DNA of 64,000 nucleotides from DASVTR01 sp036387475. GTDB lineage: Bacteria > Acidobacteriota > Blastocatellia > Pyrinomonadales > Pyrinomonadaceae. The notes under the pieces are model-generated. The model saw nothing but the letters and a program-made list of their open reading frames with translations. It was not told where the DNA came from and made no database searches. Made by a program: the position numbers and the translations under genes. The stretch is from assembly GCA_036387475.1 (NCBI GenBank), contig DASVTR010000012.1, positions 62,001-126,000 on the forward strand. The letters are read 5' to 3'. Within the stretch, counting starts at the first letter, position 1. Every line of letters starts with the position of its first letter. Of the stretch, positions 52,392 through 61,386 are shown piece after piece.

Positions 52392-53570
52392 ATGAGAGAA
52401 GCAGTTGTTGTCTCCGCCGTGCGCACGGCGGTGGGTAAAGCGCCGAAGGGCATTCTGAAGAATACGCGGCCCGACGAGATGGGCGCGGCGGTCATACGCG
52501 AAGCCATCGCGCGCTGCGAAGGCTTGGAGGCGTCTGAGATTGAAGATGTGATTATGGGTTGCGCGATGCCGGAGGCGGAGCAGGGAATGAATACGGCGCG
52601 TGCTGCGGCGATTCGCGCCGGACTGCCTGTTTCGACGAGTGCGATGACGATTAACCGCTTCTGCTCATCGGGGTTGCAATCAATCGCGCTGGCGGCTGAC
52701 CGCATCCGCGTGGGCGGCGCAGAGGTGGTCGTCGCGGGTGGCCTCGAAACGATGTCCATGATTCCGATGGGCGGCCACATCATTCGCCCGAACCCCTATC
52801 TGGTCGAGCATTACCCTGACTTTTATCTCAACATGGGATTGGCGACCGAAAACGTCGCGCGCAAGTATGAGATTTCGCGTGAAGAGCAGGACGAGTTCGC
52901 TTTGCGCTCTCACCAGCGCGCCGCAGCAGCGTTGGTTGAGCAGAAGTTTGAAGACGAAACTGTGCCGCTCAACGTCACAATCGAAGAGTTAGATGAAAAG
53001 GGACACAAAACTCAGCGTGAGATTGTTTTTAAGGAAGACGAAGGCGTGCGTCGCGATAGTTCTATGGAAGGCCTGGCGAAGCTCAAGCCCGCCTTTCACG
53101 TCAAGGGCACGATTACGGCGGGCAACGCCTCGCAGATGTCTGACGGCGCGGCGGCTGCCATCGTGATGTCGGATGCGCGTGCGCGCGAGTTGAACCTAAA
53201 GCCGATGGCGCGCTTTGTCGCCTACGCGACCGCCGGATGCCCGCCCGAAGAGATGGGCATTGGGCCTGTCTTTGCGATTCCGAAAGTCTTGAAGATGGCG
53301 GGCCTCACGCTCGACCAGATTGATGTCATAGAGTTAAACGAAGCCTTCGCTGCGCAGTCTTTAGCCGTCATTAAAGAGTTGGGACTAGACCCCGAACGGG
53401 TCAATGTCAATGGCGGCGCAATCGCATTGGGCCACCCCTTAGGCTGCACCGGCGCGAAGCTGACGGCAACCATCCTGCGCGAACTCGAACGAAGAGAAGG
53501 ACGCTATGGGATGGTGACGATGTGCGTCGGCGGCGGCATGGGCGCAGCGGGAATTTTTGAAAGAATCTAA
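52392..53570 (+). CDS. fadA: Acetyl-CoA acyltransferase (3-ketoacyl-CoA thiolase)
   Basis: Last step of beta-oxidation. Nucleophile Cys in INRFCSSGLQSIALAADR, the His and second Cys in NGGAIALGHPLGCTGAKLTA and MVTMCVGGGMGAAG, all present. Length about 392, normal. ATG 52392 follows GGAG by ten bases and gives MREAVVVSAVRTAVGKAPKG, the usual start. It lies between fadN and fadE, each separated by a palindromic repeat. Operon with fadN is likely. Confidence 0.97.
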   Translation: MREAVVVSAVRTAVGKAPKGILKNTRPDEMGAAVIREAIARCEGLEASEIEDVIMGCAMPEAEQGMNTARAAAIRAGLPVSTSAMTINRFCSSGLQSIALAADRIRVGGAEVVVAGGLETMSMIPMGGHIIRPNPYLVEHYPDFYLNMGLATENVARKYEISREEQDEFALRSHQRAAAALVEQKFEDETVPLNVTIEELDEKGHKTQREIVFKEDEGVRRDSSMEGLAKLKPAFHVKGTITAGNASQMSDGAAAAIVMSDARARELNLKPMARFVAYATAGCPPEEMGIGPVFAIPKVLKMAGLTLDQIDVIELNEAFAAQSLAVIKELGLDPERVNVNGGAIALGHPLGCTGAKLTATILRELERREGRYGMVTMCVGGGMGAAGIFERI

Positions 53571-53652
53571 AAGTAATCAGTAAACAGTAGTTAGTAATTA
53601 GCAAAGATAATTTGCTTTTACCGATTACTGATTACTGACTGCTGATTACTTA
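53571..53652. repeat. Iterated-word palindrome between fadA and fadE
   Basis: Left arm AAGTAATCAGTAAACAGTAG then TTAGTAATTAGC; right arm GATTACTGATTACTGACTGC then TGATTACTTA. It shares its first 20 bases with the element at the serS 3' end. It begins at the base after the fadA stop. Confidence 0.88.
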
Positions 53653-53671
53653 CGACTGAAAGGAGCAAATT

Positions 53672-55450
53672 ATGTCAGCCGTAGTTGAAGAGAAACAGAT
53701 TGTCGCGGGCGGAAGTTTTCTGATTGAAGAGAGCACGCCCGAAGGAATTTTTACGCCGGAGGATTTTACCGAAGAGCATCGCATGATCGCGGAGACGACG
53801 CGCGAGTTTGTCGATAACGAAGTTGTTCCGCGCATTGACGAGTTGGAAAAACATGATTGGGCGTTGGCGCGCGAGTTAATCAGGAAGTCTGCCGAGTTGG
53901 GCTTAATCGGCGCAAACATCCCGGAAGAATACGGCGGCCTCGGACTCGACCAAACGAGCAGCGCGCTCGTCGGCGAGGGCGTCGGGCGCGCGGCGAGTTT
54001 CGCCACCACGCTCGGAGCGCAGAGCGGCATCGGTCTTTTGCCGATTATCTACTTTGGCACGGAAGAGGCGAAGCAGAAGTATCTGCCCAAGATTGCGTCT
54101 GGCGAACTCATCACGGCCTACGCGCTGACGGAAGCAGGCTCAGGCTCAGACGCGCTCGCCGCGAAAGCGACGGCGCGACTGAGCGAGGACAAAACGCACT
54201 ACATCTTAAACGGCGAAAAGATGTGGATTACCAACGGCGGCTTCGCAGACCTCTTTATCGTCTTCGCCAAAGTTGACGGAGACAAATTCAGTGGCTTTAT
54301 CGTCGAGCGGCAGGAGGGGTTAACCAGTGGCGCGGAAGAGCACAAGATGGGCATTAAGGGTTCGAGCACGACGGCGCTCGTGCTCGCTGACGTTAAAACG
54401 CCCGTCGAGAATCTGCTCGGCGAAGTCGGCAAGGGTGCGAAGATAGCTTTCAACATCTTGAACATCGGTCGCTTCAAACTGGGCGCGATGTGCGTTGGTG
54501 GAATGAAGCTCGGCATTACGCAATCCGTGCGCTATGCCAACGAGCGCCAGCAGTTTGGCAAGTCAATCTCTTCATTCGGCGCGATCAAGGCGAAGCTTGC
54601 GGAGCAGGCCATTCGCACTTGGGTCGGCGAGGCGATGGTCTATCGCACGCTCGGCCTCATCGAAACGGCCATCGGCGACGAGCATGACCCTGATGCGAAG
54701 TTGAGAGCCATTGAAGAGTATGCGGCGGAGTGCTCGATCATCAAAGTTGCTCTTTCGGAATACTGCAATTTCGTCGTTGACGAGATGGTGCAGATTTACG
54801 GCGGCTACGGCTATTCGGCTGACTATCCGGCTGAGCGCGCCTACCGCGATTCGCGCATCAACCGCATCTTCGAGGGCACAAACGAAATCAACCGGATGCT
54901 CATTCCCGGTATGCTGATGAAGCGTGCGATGACGGGCAAGCTGGCGCTCCTGCCCGCCGCGCAAAGGTTGATGGACGAAGTGCTCTCGCCCTCTCTGGGC
55001 GGCCTTGACGAAGATGAAACGGTGCTCGCAGCAGAGTTGAAGCTTGCGCGCAACGCTAAGAAGGTCGCGCTGATGACGTTGGGGACGGCGGCGCAGAAGT
55101 ACATGATGGCGCTCGCAGACCAGCAGGAAGTGCTGATGGGCGTCGCTGACATCATCATCGACGCTTACGCGATGGAGTCGGCCATTCTGCGTGCGCAGAA
55201 GCTCGCGGCGTCGCAAGGCGAAGAGGCTGCGGCCAGATTCCTGGACGTGACGCAGGTTTTCTGCAACGACGCGGTCGAGCGGATAGACGCCAACGCCAAG
55301 AACACGCTTGCCGCGATGGCCGAAGGCGACGAACTGCGTACGCTGTTGGCCGCGCTCCGTCGCTTTACGAAGCTCACGCCGCTCAACACCGTCGCTGCGC
55401 GCCAGCGCATCGCCGACGAGATGATTAAGGCGAATCGTTACGTTTATTAA
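53672..55450 (+). CDS. fadE: Acyl-CoA dehydrogenase
   Basis: First oxidation of beta-oxidation, using FAD. A 592-residue acyl-CoA dehydrogenase with a C-terminal extension, the length of Bacillus FadE. Conserved: YALTEAGSGSDALA, MWITNGGFADLFIVFAK, QIYGGYGYSADYPAERAYRD and RIFEGTNEINRMLI, whose Glu is the catalytic base in the main family. ATG 53672 follows AAAGGAGC by six bases. The order fadN-fadA-fadE is that of Bacillus fadNAE. Confidence 0.96.
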   Translation: MSAVVEEKQIVAGGSFLIEESTPEGIFTPEDFTEEHRMIAETTREFVDNEVVPRIDELEKHDWALARELIRKSAELGLIGANIPEEYGGLGLDQTSSALVGEGVGRAASFATTLGAQSGIGLLPIIYFGTEEAKQKYLPKIASGELITAYALTEAGSGSDALAAKATARLSEDKTHYILNGEKMWITNGGFADLFIVFAKVDGDKFSGFIVERQEGLTSGAEEHKMGIKGSSTTALVLADVKTPVENLLGEVGKGAKIAFNILNIGRFKLGAMCVGGMKLGITQSVRYANERQQFGKSISSFGAIKAKLAEQAIRTWVGEAMVYRTLGLIETAIGDEHDPDAKLRAIEEYAAECSIIKVALSEYCNFVVDEMVQIYGGYGYSADYPAERAYRDSRINRIFEGTNEINRMLIPGMLMKRAMTGKLALLPAAQRLMDEVLSPSLGGLDEDETVLAAELKLARNAKKVALMTLGTAAQKYMMALADQQEVLMGVADIIIDAYAMESAILRAQKLAASQGEEAAARFLDVTQVFCNDAVERIDANAKNTLAAMAEGDELRTLLAALRRFTKLTPLNTVAARQRIADEMIKANRYVY

Positions 55451-55455
55451 AACTC

Positions 55456-55562
55456 TGGGGAAAGGGTAAAGGGTAAGAGGGTAAAAGGAAGCAACGTCGC
55501 GCACGGCCTCAGCCTTTCTTTTTTGCCCTTTCCCCTTTTACCCTTTTTACCTTTTACCCCTT
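55456..55562. repeat. Iterated-word palindrome downstream of fadE
   Basis: Left arm GGGGAAAGGGTAAAGGGTAA then GAGGGTAAAAGG; right arm CCTTTTACCCTTTTTACCTT then TTACCCC. The word is GGGTAAA. It starts five bases after the fadE stop. Confidence 0.88.
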
Positions 55563-55573
55563 ATATTCATGCC

Positions 55574-56527
55574 ATGCGCATCGTTCCCATCATCGTCCCG
55601 ACGCCGTTTTATGTTGGGCCAGTCAATTGTTATCTTATCGCGGAAGACCCCTTGACGTTGATTGATACGGGGCCGAAGACGAAGGAGGCAATCGAAGCGC
55701 TACGCGAAGGATTGCGGCGTGCGCGTGTCCGCGTCTCGGATATCCGGCGCATCGTGTTAACGCACGCGCACGAGGATCACTGCGGGCTGGCGCGCTCCCT
55801 TCGGGATGAAGCGAAAGACGCGGAGGTGCTGGTTCACGGCTGGGAGACAGGCCATCGCGCGGGTCGCCTGGAATATGACGAACACAGGCGGCTGCTCGTG
55901 CGCGCAGGTGTCTCTGATGAAGAGATAGTGGCGTTGCGGCGTATGTATGAAGGCGTGCGCGCTTACGCTGACTCTCTCGCTGATGGGCAGTATCGGGAGA
56001 TGGTGGACGATGAAGAGTTGGAGTTTGCGAGCGGCTCTTTGCGCGTCGTGCATACGCCGGGGCACACGCCCGGCTCATGCTCGTTCATACGCGAGGCCGA
56101 CCGCACTATCATCGCCGGCGATTGCGTCTTGAAGCGCATCACGCCGAATCCGATTCTCTCGCCCGACCCAGTTGACCCGTCGCGCCGTTTTCATTCGCTG
56201 GCCGAATACATGGTGAGCCTTGCGCGCCTGCGCTCTTTCGCGCCGACGCTCGTACACGGCGGACATGGCGACCCTGTAACGGACTTTGAAGAACTCTTTA
56301 ATCGCTATCTGCGCGCCATTCGCGAGCGGCAGGCGGAGGTAATTCGCATCGTGCCGAAATCGGGCGCGACCGCCTGGGACGTAGCGCGCGAGCTTTTCCC
56401 CGGCACGGATGACGTGCATCGCTTCCTAGCCGTCTCAGAGGCTGTCGCGCATCTGGACTTGGCCCACTCGGAAGGCAAACTCGCCGTCGAGCTTTCTGGA
56501 GAGCGCGAGGTTTACCGTCAGGCTTAA
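55574..56527 (+). CDS. MBL-fold metallo-hydrolase
   Basis: A metallo-beta-lactamase-fold enzyme of 317 residues: the metal motif LTHAHEDHCGLARSL (HxHxDH), VHTPGHTPGSC, IIAGDCVLKRI and a C-terminal His in LVHGGHGDP. The C-terminus has a helical DNA-binding-like extension (TAWDVARELFPG) common in this thioesterase/glyoxalase II-like group. ATG 55574 is used; an upstream start would lie in the palindromic repeat. Its place after fadE suggests acyl-CoA or other thioester hydrolysis, but this is inferred. Confidence 0.92.
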   Translation: MRIVPIIVPTPFYVGPVNCYLIAEDPLTLIDTGPKTKEAIEALREGLRRARVRVSDIRRIVLTHAHEDHCGLARSLRDEAKDAEVLVHGWETGHRAGRLEYDEHRRLLVRAGVSDEEIVALRRMYEGVRAYADSLADGQYREMVDDEELEFASGSLRVVHTPGHTPGSCSFIREADRTIIAGDCVLKRITPNPILSPDPVDPSRRFHSLAEYMVSLARLRSFAPTLVHGGHGDPVTDFEELFNRYLRAIRERQAEVIRIVPKSGATAWDVARELFPGTDDVHRFLAVSEAVAHLDLAHSEGKLAVELSGEREVYRQA

Positions 56528-56611
56528 CCGCTGAAAAATCCTCCGAATTTTTTTGGAACTGGCGGGCGCGTGCGACGTTAATGCTCCAAAATCTTTCCGG
56601 GAGGATTTTCC

Positions 56612-57664
56612 ATGATGACCCTGAGAAGTCTGAAACTGCTCTTTGTTTCTCTGCTTTTACTGTCGGGAGCAAGCGCGTTGGCCCAGCAAGCTCCGACCGC
56701 TCCGACTGCACCAAAAGCGCCAGATACGCCAGCCGCTTTCAGTTTCTTCATTGAGAGCAATGGTTTTCTCGGCGTCCACACAGAAGACATCAATACTGAG
56801 AACATGGGCAGCTACGGCTTGCAGCGCGAGCCGCGCGGCGTCGGTGTCAAGAAAGTTGTTCCGAATAGTCCGGCGGAGCGCGCCGGGCTGCGTGAGCGTG
56901 ACGTTATCCTCAGGTTTGAGAAAGAGCCTGTGACGAGCGTGCGTAAATTGAATCGCTTAATCAGCGAAGTCGCGCCGGAACATACCGTGCGTCTCACGAT
57001 CATACGTGATGGCGACGAGAAAGAGTTGACGGCCACGCTCGGCAAGCGTAGCGACTTCAATACTGCGACCGTCACACCCAGCTTTCGGCTGGAAGACTTC
57101 GATAAGTTGAAAGACAAAATGAAGGACTTCAACTTTGACGACAAGAACAATTTCACCTTCGTCTACGGCAATAATCGCCGCATCGGTGTGACGACGACGC
57201 AGTTGACCAAACAACTCGCAGACTATTTCGGCATCGCTGGCGGCAAAGGCTTGCTCATTACGTCCGTGCGCGAAAACAGCCCGGCGGCAAAAGCCGGACT
57301 TCGCGCAGGCGATGTGATTACGGAGGCCGACGGCCAATCGACGGGGACGGTGGCAGACCTGATGCGCGCTCTCAGCAGTAAGGAAGAGGGAGAAATCACG
57401 CTGACGATTACGCGCGATAAGTCGCAACGCACTATCCGGCTGACGCCGGAACGCAGCAAGGCTTTCGATGCTGTGATGCCCGAAGTTTTTCACGCGCCGC
57501 AGGCCATGCAGATAGCGCTACCGAAGATTGAAGTTGAGATGCCGAAGATCGTTATTCCGGCCATGCCGAAAGTCCAGATGCCGATTGTGCCGAAGGTCGT
57601 CGTGCCAGCCATTCGCGTCAATGTTGCGCCAAAGGTGCTGACGCTTCCGTCAACACCTCTTTAA
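56612..57664 (+). CDS. Secreted double-PDZ protein without a protease domain
   Basis: ATG 56612 follows GGGAGG by seven bases. Signal peptide (LLFVSLLLLSGASALA) then a Pro/Ala linker. PDZ 1 is near 65-145 (GVGVKKVVPNSPAERAGLRE) and PDZ 2 near 205-285 (GLLITSVRENSPAAKAGLRA). The HtrA serine protease domain is absent. The C-terminus is a repetitive Pro-Lys-Val/Met stretch (PKIEVEMPKIVIPAMPKV). PDZ proteins of this kind bind exposed C-termini; this could be a chaperone or scaffold in the periplasm. Confidence 0.88.
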   Translation: MMTLRSLKLLFVSLLLLSGASALAQQAPTAPTAPKAPDTPAAFSFFIESNGFLGVHTEDINTENMGSYGLQREPRGVGVKKVVPNSPAERAGLRERDVILRFEKEPVTSVRKLNRLISEVAPEHTVRLTIIRDGDEKELTATLGKRSDFNTATVTPSFRLEDFDKLKDKMKDFNFDDKNNFTFVYGNNRRIGVTTTQLTKQLADYFGIAGGKGLLITSVRENSPAAKAGLRAGDVITEADGQSTGTVADLMRALSSKEEGEITLTITRDKSQRTIRLTPERSKAFDAVMPEVFHAPQAMQIALPKIEVEMPKIVIPAMPKVQMPIVPKVVVPAIRVNVAPKVLTLPSTPL

Positions 57665-57840
57665 ACGGAATTCCCCGGTGGCTTGGAGCAATTTTCGATT
57701 GAGTGTTCTGTAGAGAGCAGTTCACCGCGAGAGAGTTTGAGTCGCTTCAGAAGGCTTTCTGCGTCGCCTTTGCGAGTTAGCTTAAGCTATTCTGCGGCGA
57801 GCGCTTCTTTCCAGACGTTCATCTGAAAGACGCTCTAAGA

Positions 57841-57890
57841 CAAAAGGAGAGAGGCGATTGATGAATTTTCGTCTCTCTCCTTTTGAGCTT
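57841..57890. terminator. Bidirectional intrinsic terminator
   Basis: CAAAAGGAGAGAG pairs with CTCTCTCCTTTTG (13 base pairs) around a 19-base loop. It separates the convergent PDZ and TPR genes; the T-tract after the stem is short. Confidence 0.7.
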
Positions 57891-57905
57891 TTCCGCCAGC
57901 CTTTG

Positions 57906-59759
57906 CTATTGCGGCTGCGTCAATCTCTTCTTGCCTTCGACGGCCTTATCGTAAGCGTTGTTTGGAACGTCGCGACCGATCTTGATGGCGGCGTCAAACG
58001 CCTGCAACGCTTCGTCGTTACGCTCCAGAAAAGCGAGGATGCTTCCAATCGCTTCGTGTGCGCGTGAGAGCAGGCCGGGTTCCGTCTCCATCGAGGCGGA
58101 ATTAACGGCCAGACGATAGTTCGAGAGCGCTGCGTTCAACCTCTGGTCACGCACCTCTTCATCCGTCGCCTCGCGCGCAGAGAGGCTCGCCGTTTCGCCG
58201 AGCGCAAAGAAGATGCGCGGCTCGCCGGGAAAGTCTCTTAAGAGAGCGCGCAGGCGCGACTCCGCTTCCGTATAATTTCGCTGCCGCAGCAATTCGTCAA
58301 CCTCTATCAAATTCTTCAAGAGGACGGCGCGCGGAGAATGGTCGTCTGTTTCGACGCCTTCGCCCGGCGTTGCTTTCTGAGAGTCGCGCCGCGCTTTTTG
58401 TGCTGCGAGGCCGCGCGTTCGAGCCTCCGCGTTTTCCGCCAGACGGCGCGCCTCGCGCGCAGGGTCGAAAGAGGCAATCATGTCTGCAAACGAACTGGTG
58501 ATGTCAAAGCCCGAAGTCTCTGTGCCGCGCAACTGCTCTGTGAAGTAGAAAGCAAGGACAGCGCCACGTTCGTAAGCATCACTGAGTTGCGTAATCGCTT
58601 CATCGCTGATGCGCGCCTGCTCGGCTTGCGATTCCTTAATGATGACGGCGCGTCTCGTAGCATCGGTCGTTCGCGCCAGTTGCGCCTGCGTCTGTCGCGA
58701 GAGCACGTCGAGTCGTGATAGTTCGTCCAGACGCGTTTCCGCTGCCGCAACGAACGAGCGTGCTACTGTCAGGTAAATGTCCGGCGAAAGAGTGCGCGAG
58801 CTTGCCTTCGACACATCGTCGATTAATTTCCTGAGCGCGGGGCGGCGTTCGGTAATCTCGCGGTTATAACGCAGGATGAAAGGGTCTATGACGTACTGCA
58901 AATAAGCGCGGCGCAACTCGGAAGAAGAAGGATTCATCCCCGCTGGGACGACTACGTAGTAATCGTCGCCGATGATGCGGAAGTTGATTGAGCCGGGCAC
59001 GGCCAACAAATCTGGAACGATAAAGAAGCGGCGTTCACGGTCGCGCGTTGTATAGAGCATCGGCGTGTTCTTCTTCTGCTCTTCGCCTGCCTTTGGTTTG
59101 ACCTGCACACGCTCGATGATGTTCGTCTGTGGCCGCGTGTGCAGATAAGAGAGCACCTTGCGCACCATCTCCGCCGTTCCCTGCCGCAACTCGTCGCCCG
59201 CCGCCACATACGAGCGCATATAGCCCGGTATTCTCTCTTCAATGCCGGACTTGCGATAAAACTCGCGCAGGAGCGGCGCAAAGTCCAGGACTTCGAGCAA
59301 GCCTGCGGGCAAATCGTCTGTGCGCGCGGGCGCTTCAAAAGTGGGAGACGGGCCGAGCGCGTAGGCGAGCGAGACATAGCGCGAAGCCTGTTCGGCAGCC
59401 GTCGGCGGTGTGCTGTTTTCCTGATGCAGGCGGTGGCCTTCGTAAAAGCGACGAAGGCGCGCGCGGAGGTCTGCGTCCAAATCAGCCTGCTCTCTTCTCA
59501 ACTGCGCGCGGAAAGGGCTGGGCTTCTGTCCCTCAGGCACGGGGTCGAATCCGGCAGCGTCGAGCGCGGCCATCATCACGAGCACTCGCACGTCCGGCTG
59601 GATTTTCACGCCGTACTCCGACAAATCGAAAGAGGACTGCTGGCCCGGCGGCGCAGTCTGCTTCATGCGCGGTGGCGTTTCCGGCGCAGGTTTATTTTGC
59701 GCCAGCGCAGGACTGCCGCACAGAACAAGGATAGCGATAACGAAATAATATCTACCCAT
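57906..59759 (-). CDS. Secreted protein with C-terminal TPR-like repeats
   Basis: ATG 59759 (MGRYYFVIAILVLCGSPALA) starts at a signal peptide. The 617-residue chain begins with a Pro/Gln-rich part, then helices around YGVKIQPDVRVLVMMAALDA and RPALRKLIDDVSKASSRTLS, and ends in TPR-like units (EVDELLRQRNYTEAESRLRA, AHEAIGSILAFLERNDEALQ). I recall similar acidobacterial proteins without a known role. A periplasmic scaffold is inferred. The gene stands alone between a terminator and a palindromic repeat. Confidence 0.85.
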   Translation of the reverse strand: MGRYYFVIAILVLCGSPALAQNKPAPETPPRMKQTAPPGQQSSFDLSEYGVKIQPDVRVLVMMAALDAAGFDPVPEGQKPSPFRAQLRREQADLDADLRARLRRFYEGHRLHQENSTPPTAAEQASRYVSLAYALGPSPTFEAPARTDDLPAGLLEVLDFAPLLREFYRKSGIEERIPGYMRSYVAAGDELRQGTAEMVRKVLSYLHTRPQTNIIERVQVKPKAGEEQKKNTPMLYTTRDRERRFFIVPDLLAVPGSINFRIIGDDYYVVVPAGMNPSSSELRRAYLQYVIDPFILRYNREITERRPALRKLIDDVSKASSRTLSPDIYLTVARSFVAAAETRLDELSRLDVLSRQTQAQLARTTDATRRAVIIKESQAEQARISDEAITQLSDAYERGAVLAFYFTEQLRGTETSGFDITSSFADMIASFDPAREARRLAENAEARTRGLAAQKARRDSQKATPGEGVETDDHSPRAVLLKNLIEVDELLRQRNYTEAESRLRALLRDFPGEPRIFFALGETASLSAREATDEEVRDQRLNAALSNYRLAVNSASMETEPGLLSRAHEAIGSILAFLERNDEALQAFDAAIKIGRDVPNNAYDKAVEGKKRLTQPQ

Positions 59760-59877
59760 AAAGATGAAATCAGAGCGGCGCGTCAAGCCGAGCGAGAGAA
59801 AGCGAATATCTTCTTCGGGCGGATTCGCTCATGTGAATTGTAGAGATGCTTTCCACCATATCAAGGATGCCAGCAAA

Positions 59878-59990
59878 AGCAAGGCAGAAGTAGGAACGAT
59901 GAACGCGGAATTAAAGCATAAGCTCTTGACAGTTCATCCTTCGTCGTTCTTACTTCGTCGTTCATCGTTCATTGCTTCTACTTCATCCTT
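59878..59990. repeat. Iterated-word palindrome (family 3) overlapping the DUF2062 3' end
   Basis: Left arm GCAAGGCAGAAGTAGGAACG then ATGAACGCGG; right arm GTTCATCGTTCATTGCTTCT then ACTTCATCCTTGC. Same family as 30761 and 63905. The right arm encodes the last 20 or so residues and stop of the DUF2062 protein. Confidence 0.85.
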
Positions 59991-60446
59991 GCTTTTCTTC
60001 CGTGCTCGCAGAAAGCGTAATGTTAATGGATAGGCAGCGATGGAACAAACGATGGAGAGCACCATCCCGCCGATGGTAAACGGAATGAGCACGTCCCCTG
60101 TTTGCTTAAAGAGCCGCCCCCACCACTCGCCGGTCAAAAGCTGCGGGTGTTTCAGCAGCTCCAACCCTTCAGCCGGAGGCATGATGGGCTTCCCCATCAG
60201 GAATGCGCCGACGGCGTACGAGGCCAGGATGATCGGCACGAGCGTCAGAAAGGGATTGTTGACGAACGTCCCTGCGTAGATGGCAATTTTGTTAAAGCGG
60301 AAAGCGAAGGCGAGCACCGTCGCCATGATTGTGTGCAGACCCAGAAACGGCGAGAACGCGATGAAGATGCCGATGGAGAAAGCAAGCGCCGTCCGCTCTG
60401 GCGGATCGTCAATCGCGAGCAGACGACGGAGGGTGGCGCGAAGCAT
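59934..60446 (-). CDS. DUF2062 membrane protein
   Basis: Matches DUF2062: IGIFIAFSPFLGLHTIMATV, AGTFVNNPFLTLVPIILASY and FTIGGMVLSIVCSIAAYPLT, three membrane segments in 170 residues. Family members are often near glycosyltransferase genes; here none is. The last 20 residues (KKSKDEVEAMNDERRSKNDE) are charged and come from the palindromic repeat, so the family domain ends before them. Function is not known. Confidence 0.88.
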   Translation of the reverse strand: MLRATLRRLLAIDDPPERTALAFSIGIFIAFSPFLGLHTIMATVLAFAFRFNKIAIYAGTFVNNPFLTLVPIILASYAVGAFLMGKPIMPPAEGLELLKHPQLLTGEWWGRLFKQTGDVLIPFTIGGMVLSIVCSIAAYPLTLRFLRARKKSKDEVEAMNDERRSKNDEG

Positions 60447-60470
60447 AAGTGCAGTGATGAGTAAGAGCCG

Positions 60471-60575
60471 GAGTCAGAAGCCAGAAGGCAGGAGTCAGTA
60501 GAAAAGAAAATCAGAATAAAAGCTGGTCGCAGCCGATTATTCTGAATTCTGAATTCTGACTCCTGACTCCTGCTG
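60471..60575. repeat. Iterated-word palindrome (family 2), copy A
   Basis: Left arm GAGTCAGAAGCCAGAAGGCA then GGAGTCAGTAGAAA; core with ATAAAAGCTGGTCGCAGCC; right arm CTGACTCCTGACTCCTG. Nearly the same as copy B at 61917, including most of the core. The two flank the anti-sigma module. Confidence 0.88.
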
Positions 60576-60593
60576 TTCCGAATCCCTCATCAC

Positions 60594-60941
60594 TTATTTG
60601 AAACTGCCGAGCGCGTCCGATTCGCTTTCGTAAACGTCGAAGACGGTCAGCAGTTTGGTGATGACCAGCAGGTCTTGCAGCTTTCCGGTCAGGTGCAGCA
60701 GCTTGAGTTGGCCGCCGTCGCGGCTGATGCTGGTGTAGCTGGCGATTAATTCGCCGAGGCCCGTCGAATCCATGTTGCCGACCTTTTCCAGATTCAGCAG
60801 AATCTTCTTTTTCCCTTCTTTGCCGAGGCGGCGAATCGCACTGCGCAGCGCCTGGCTGCTTTCGCCAATCGAAACCCTGCCGTTCATGTCGAGGATGGTT
60901 ACGTCTCCGGCCTGACGCTCTTGAATTTCAAGCTGAGCCAT
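60594..60941 (-). CDS. Anti-sigma factor antagonist (STAS), second copy
   Basis: A 115-residue STAS protein. Start MAQLEIQERQAGDVTILDMN; phosphorylation site Ser/Thr in NMDSTGLGELIASYTS; ending LLTVFDVYESESDALGSF. It is clearly a paralogue of the copy at 61010 (about half of positions alike by eye), 68 bases downstream of it. STAS antagonists bind RsbW-type kinases when unphosphorylated and free a sigma factor. The site sequence (DSTG) differs from DSSG in the other copy. Confidence 0.93.
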   Translation of the reverse strand: MAQLEIQERQAGDVTILDMNGRVSIGESSQALRSAIRRLGKEGKKKILLNLEKVGNMDSTGLGELIASYTSISRDGGQLKLLHLTGKLQDLLVITKLLTVFDVYESESDALGSFK

Positions 60942-61009
60942 CGCGGATGTCTCCTTTGATAATTTGTGTTCTTCGGATAAATGCTGTACAGCGGGCAGCG
61001 CGGCTGCTG

Positions 61010-61369
61010 CTATTCTTCGTCAGGCTTGTAGCCTTCGAGCGCCGTAGCCTCGTCTTCATAAACGTCAAAGACCGTCAGCAGTTTGGTGATCGCCAACAAG
61101 TCCTGAAGCTTCTGTGTCAGATTAAGGAGCTTGAGCTGTCCTCCCTCCTTGTTGATGGCGGTGAAGCTTGCCACCAACTCGCCGATGCCGCTCGAATCAA
61201 TATAACCGACGCCGGAGAGATTCAAGAGAATCTTTTTTCTGCCCTTCTCCAGCAGCCCGCGAATGGCGCTGCGCAATGCGACGCTGCCTTCGCCAATCGT
61301 GACCTTGCCGCTCATGTCCAGAATCGTCACGTCGCCTTGTTCACGCTCTTGGATATTCAGTTCTGCCAT
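61010..61369 (-). CDS. Anti-sigma factor antagonist (STAS), first copy
   Basis: A 119-residue STAS protein: MAELNIQEREQGDVTILDMS, the phosphorylation site YIDSSGIGELVASFT, and a C-terminal LLTVFDVYEDEATALEGYK. Directly downstream of the RsbW-like kinase (17-base gap) and upstream of a paralogue. With the kinase it forms a partner-switch module. No sigma factor gene is in the window, so the target may be elsewhere. Confidence 0.95.
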   Translation of the reverse strand: MAELNIQEREQGDVTILDMSGKVTIGEGSVALRSAIRGLLEKGRKKILLNLSGVGYIDSSGIGELVASFTAINKEGGQLKLLNLTQKLQDLLAITKLLTVFDVYEDEATALEGYKPDEE

Positions 61370-61386
61370 TGCTTCTCCTCGCTTAG

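Noticed and set aside
54572..55504. 310-residue antisense frame opposite fadE
   Set aside because: Shadow of a clear acyl-CoA dehydrogenase gene.
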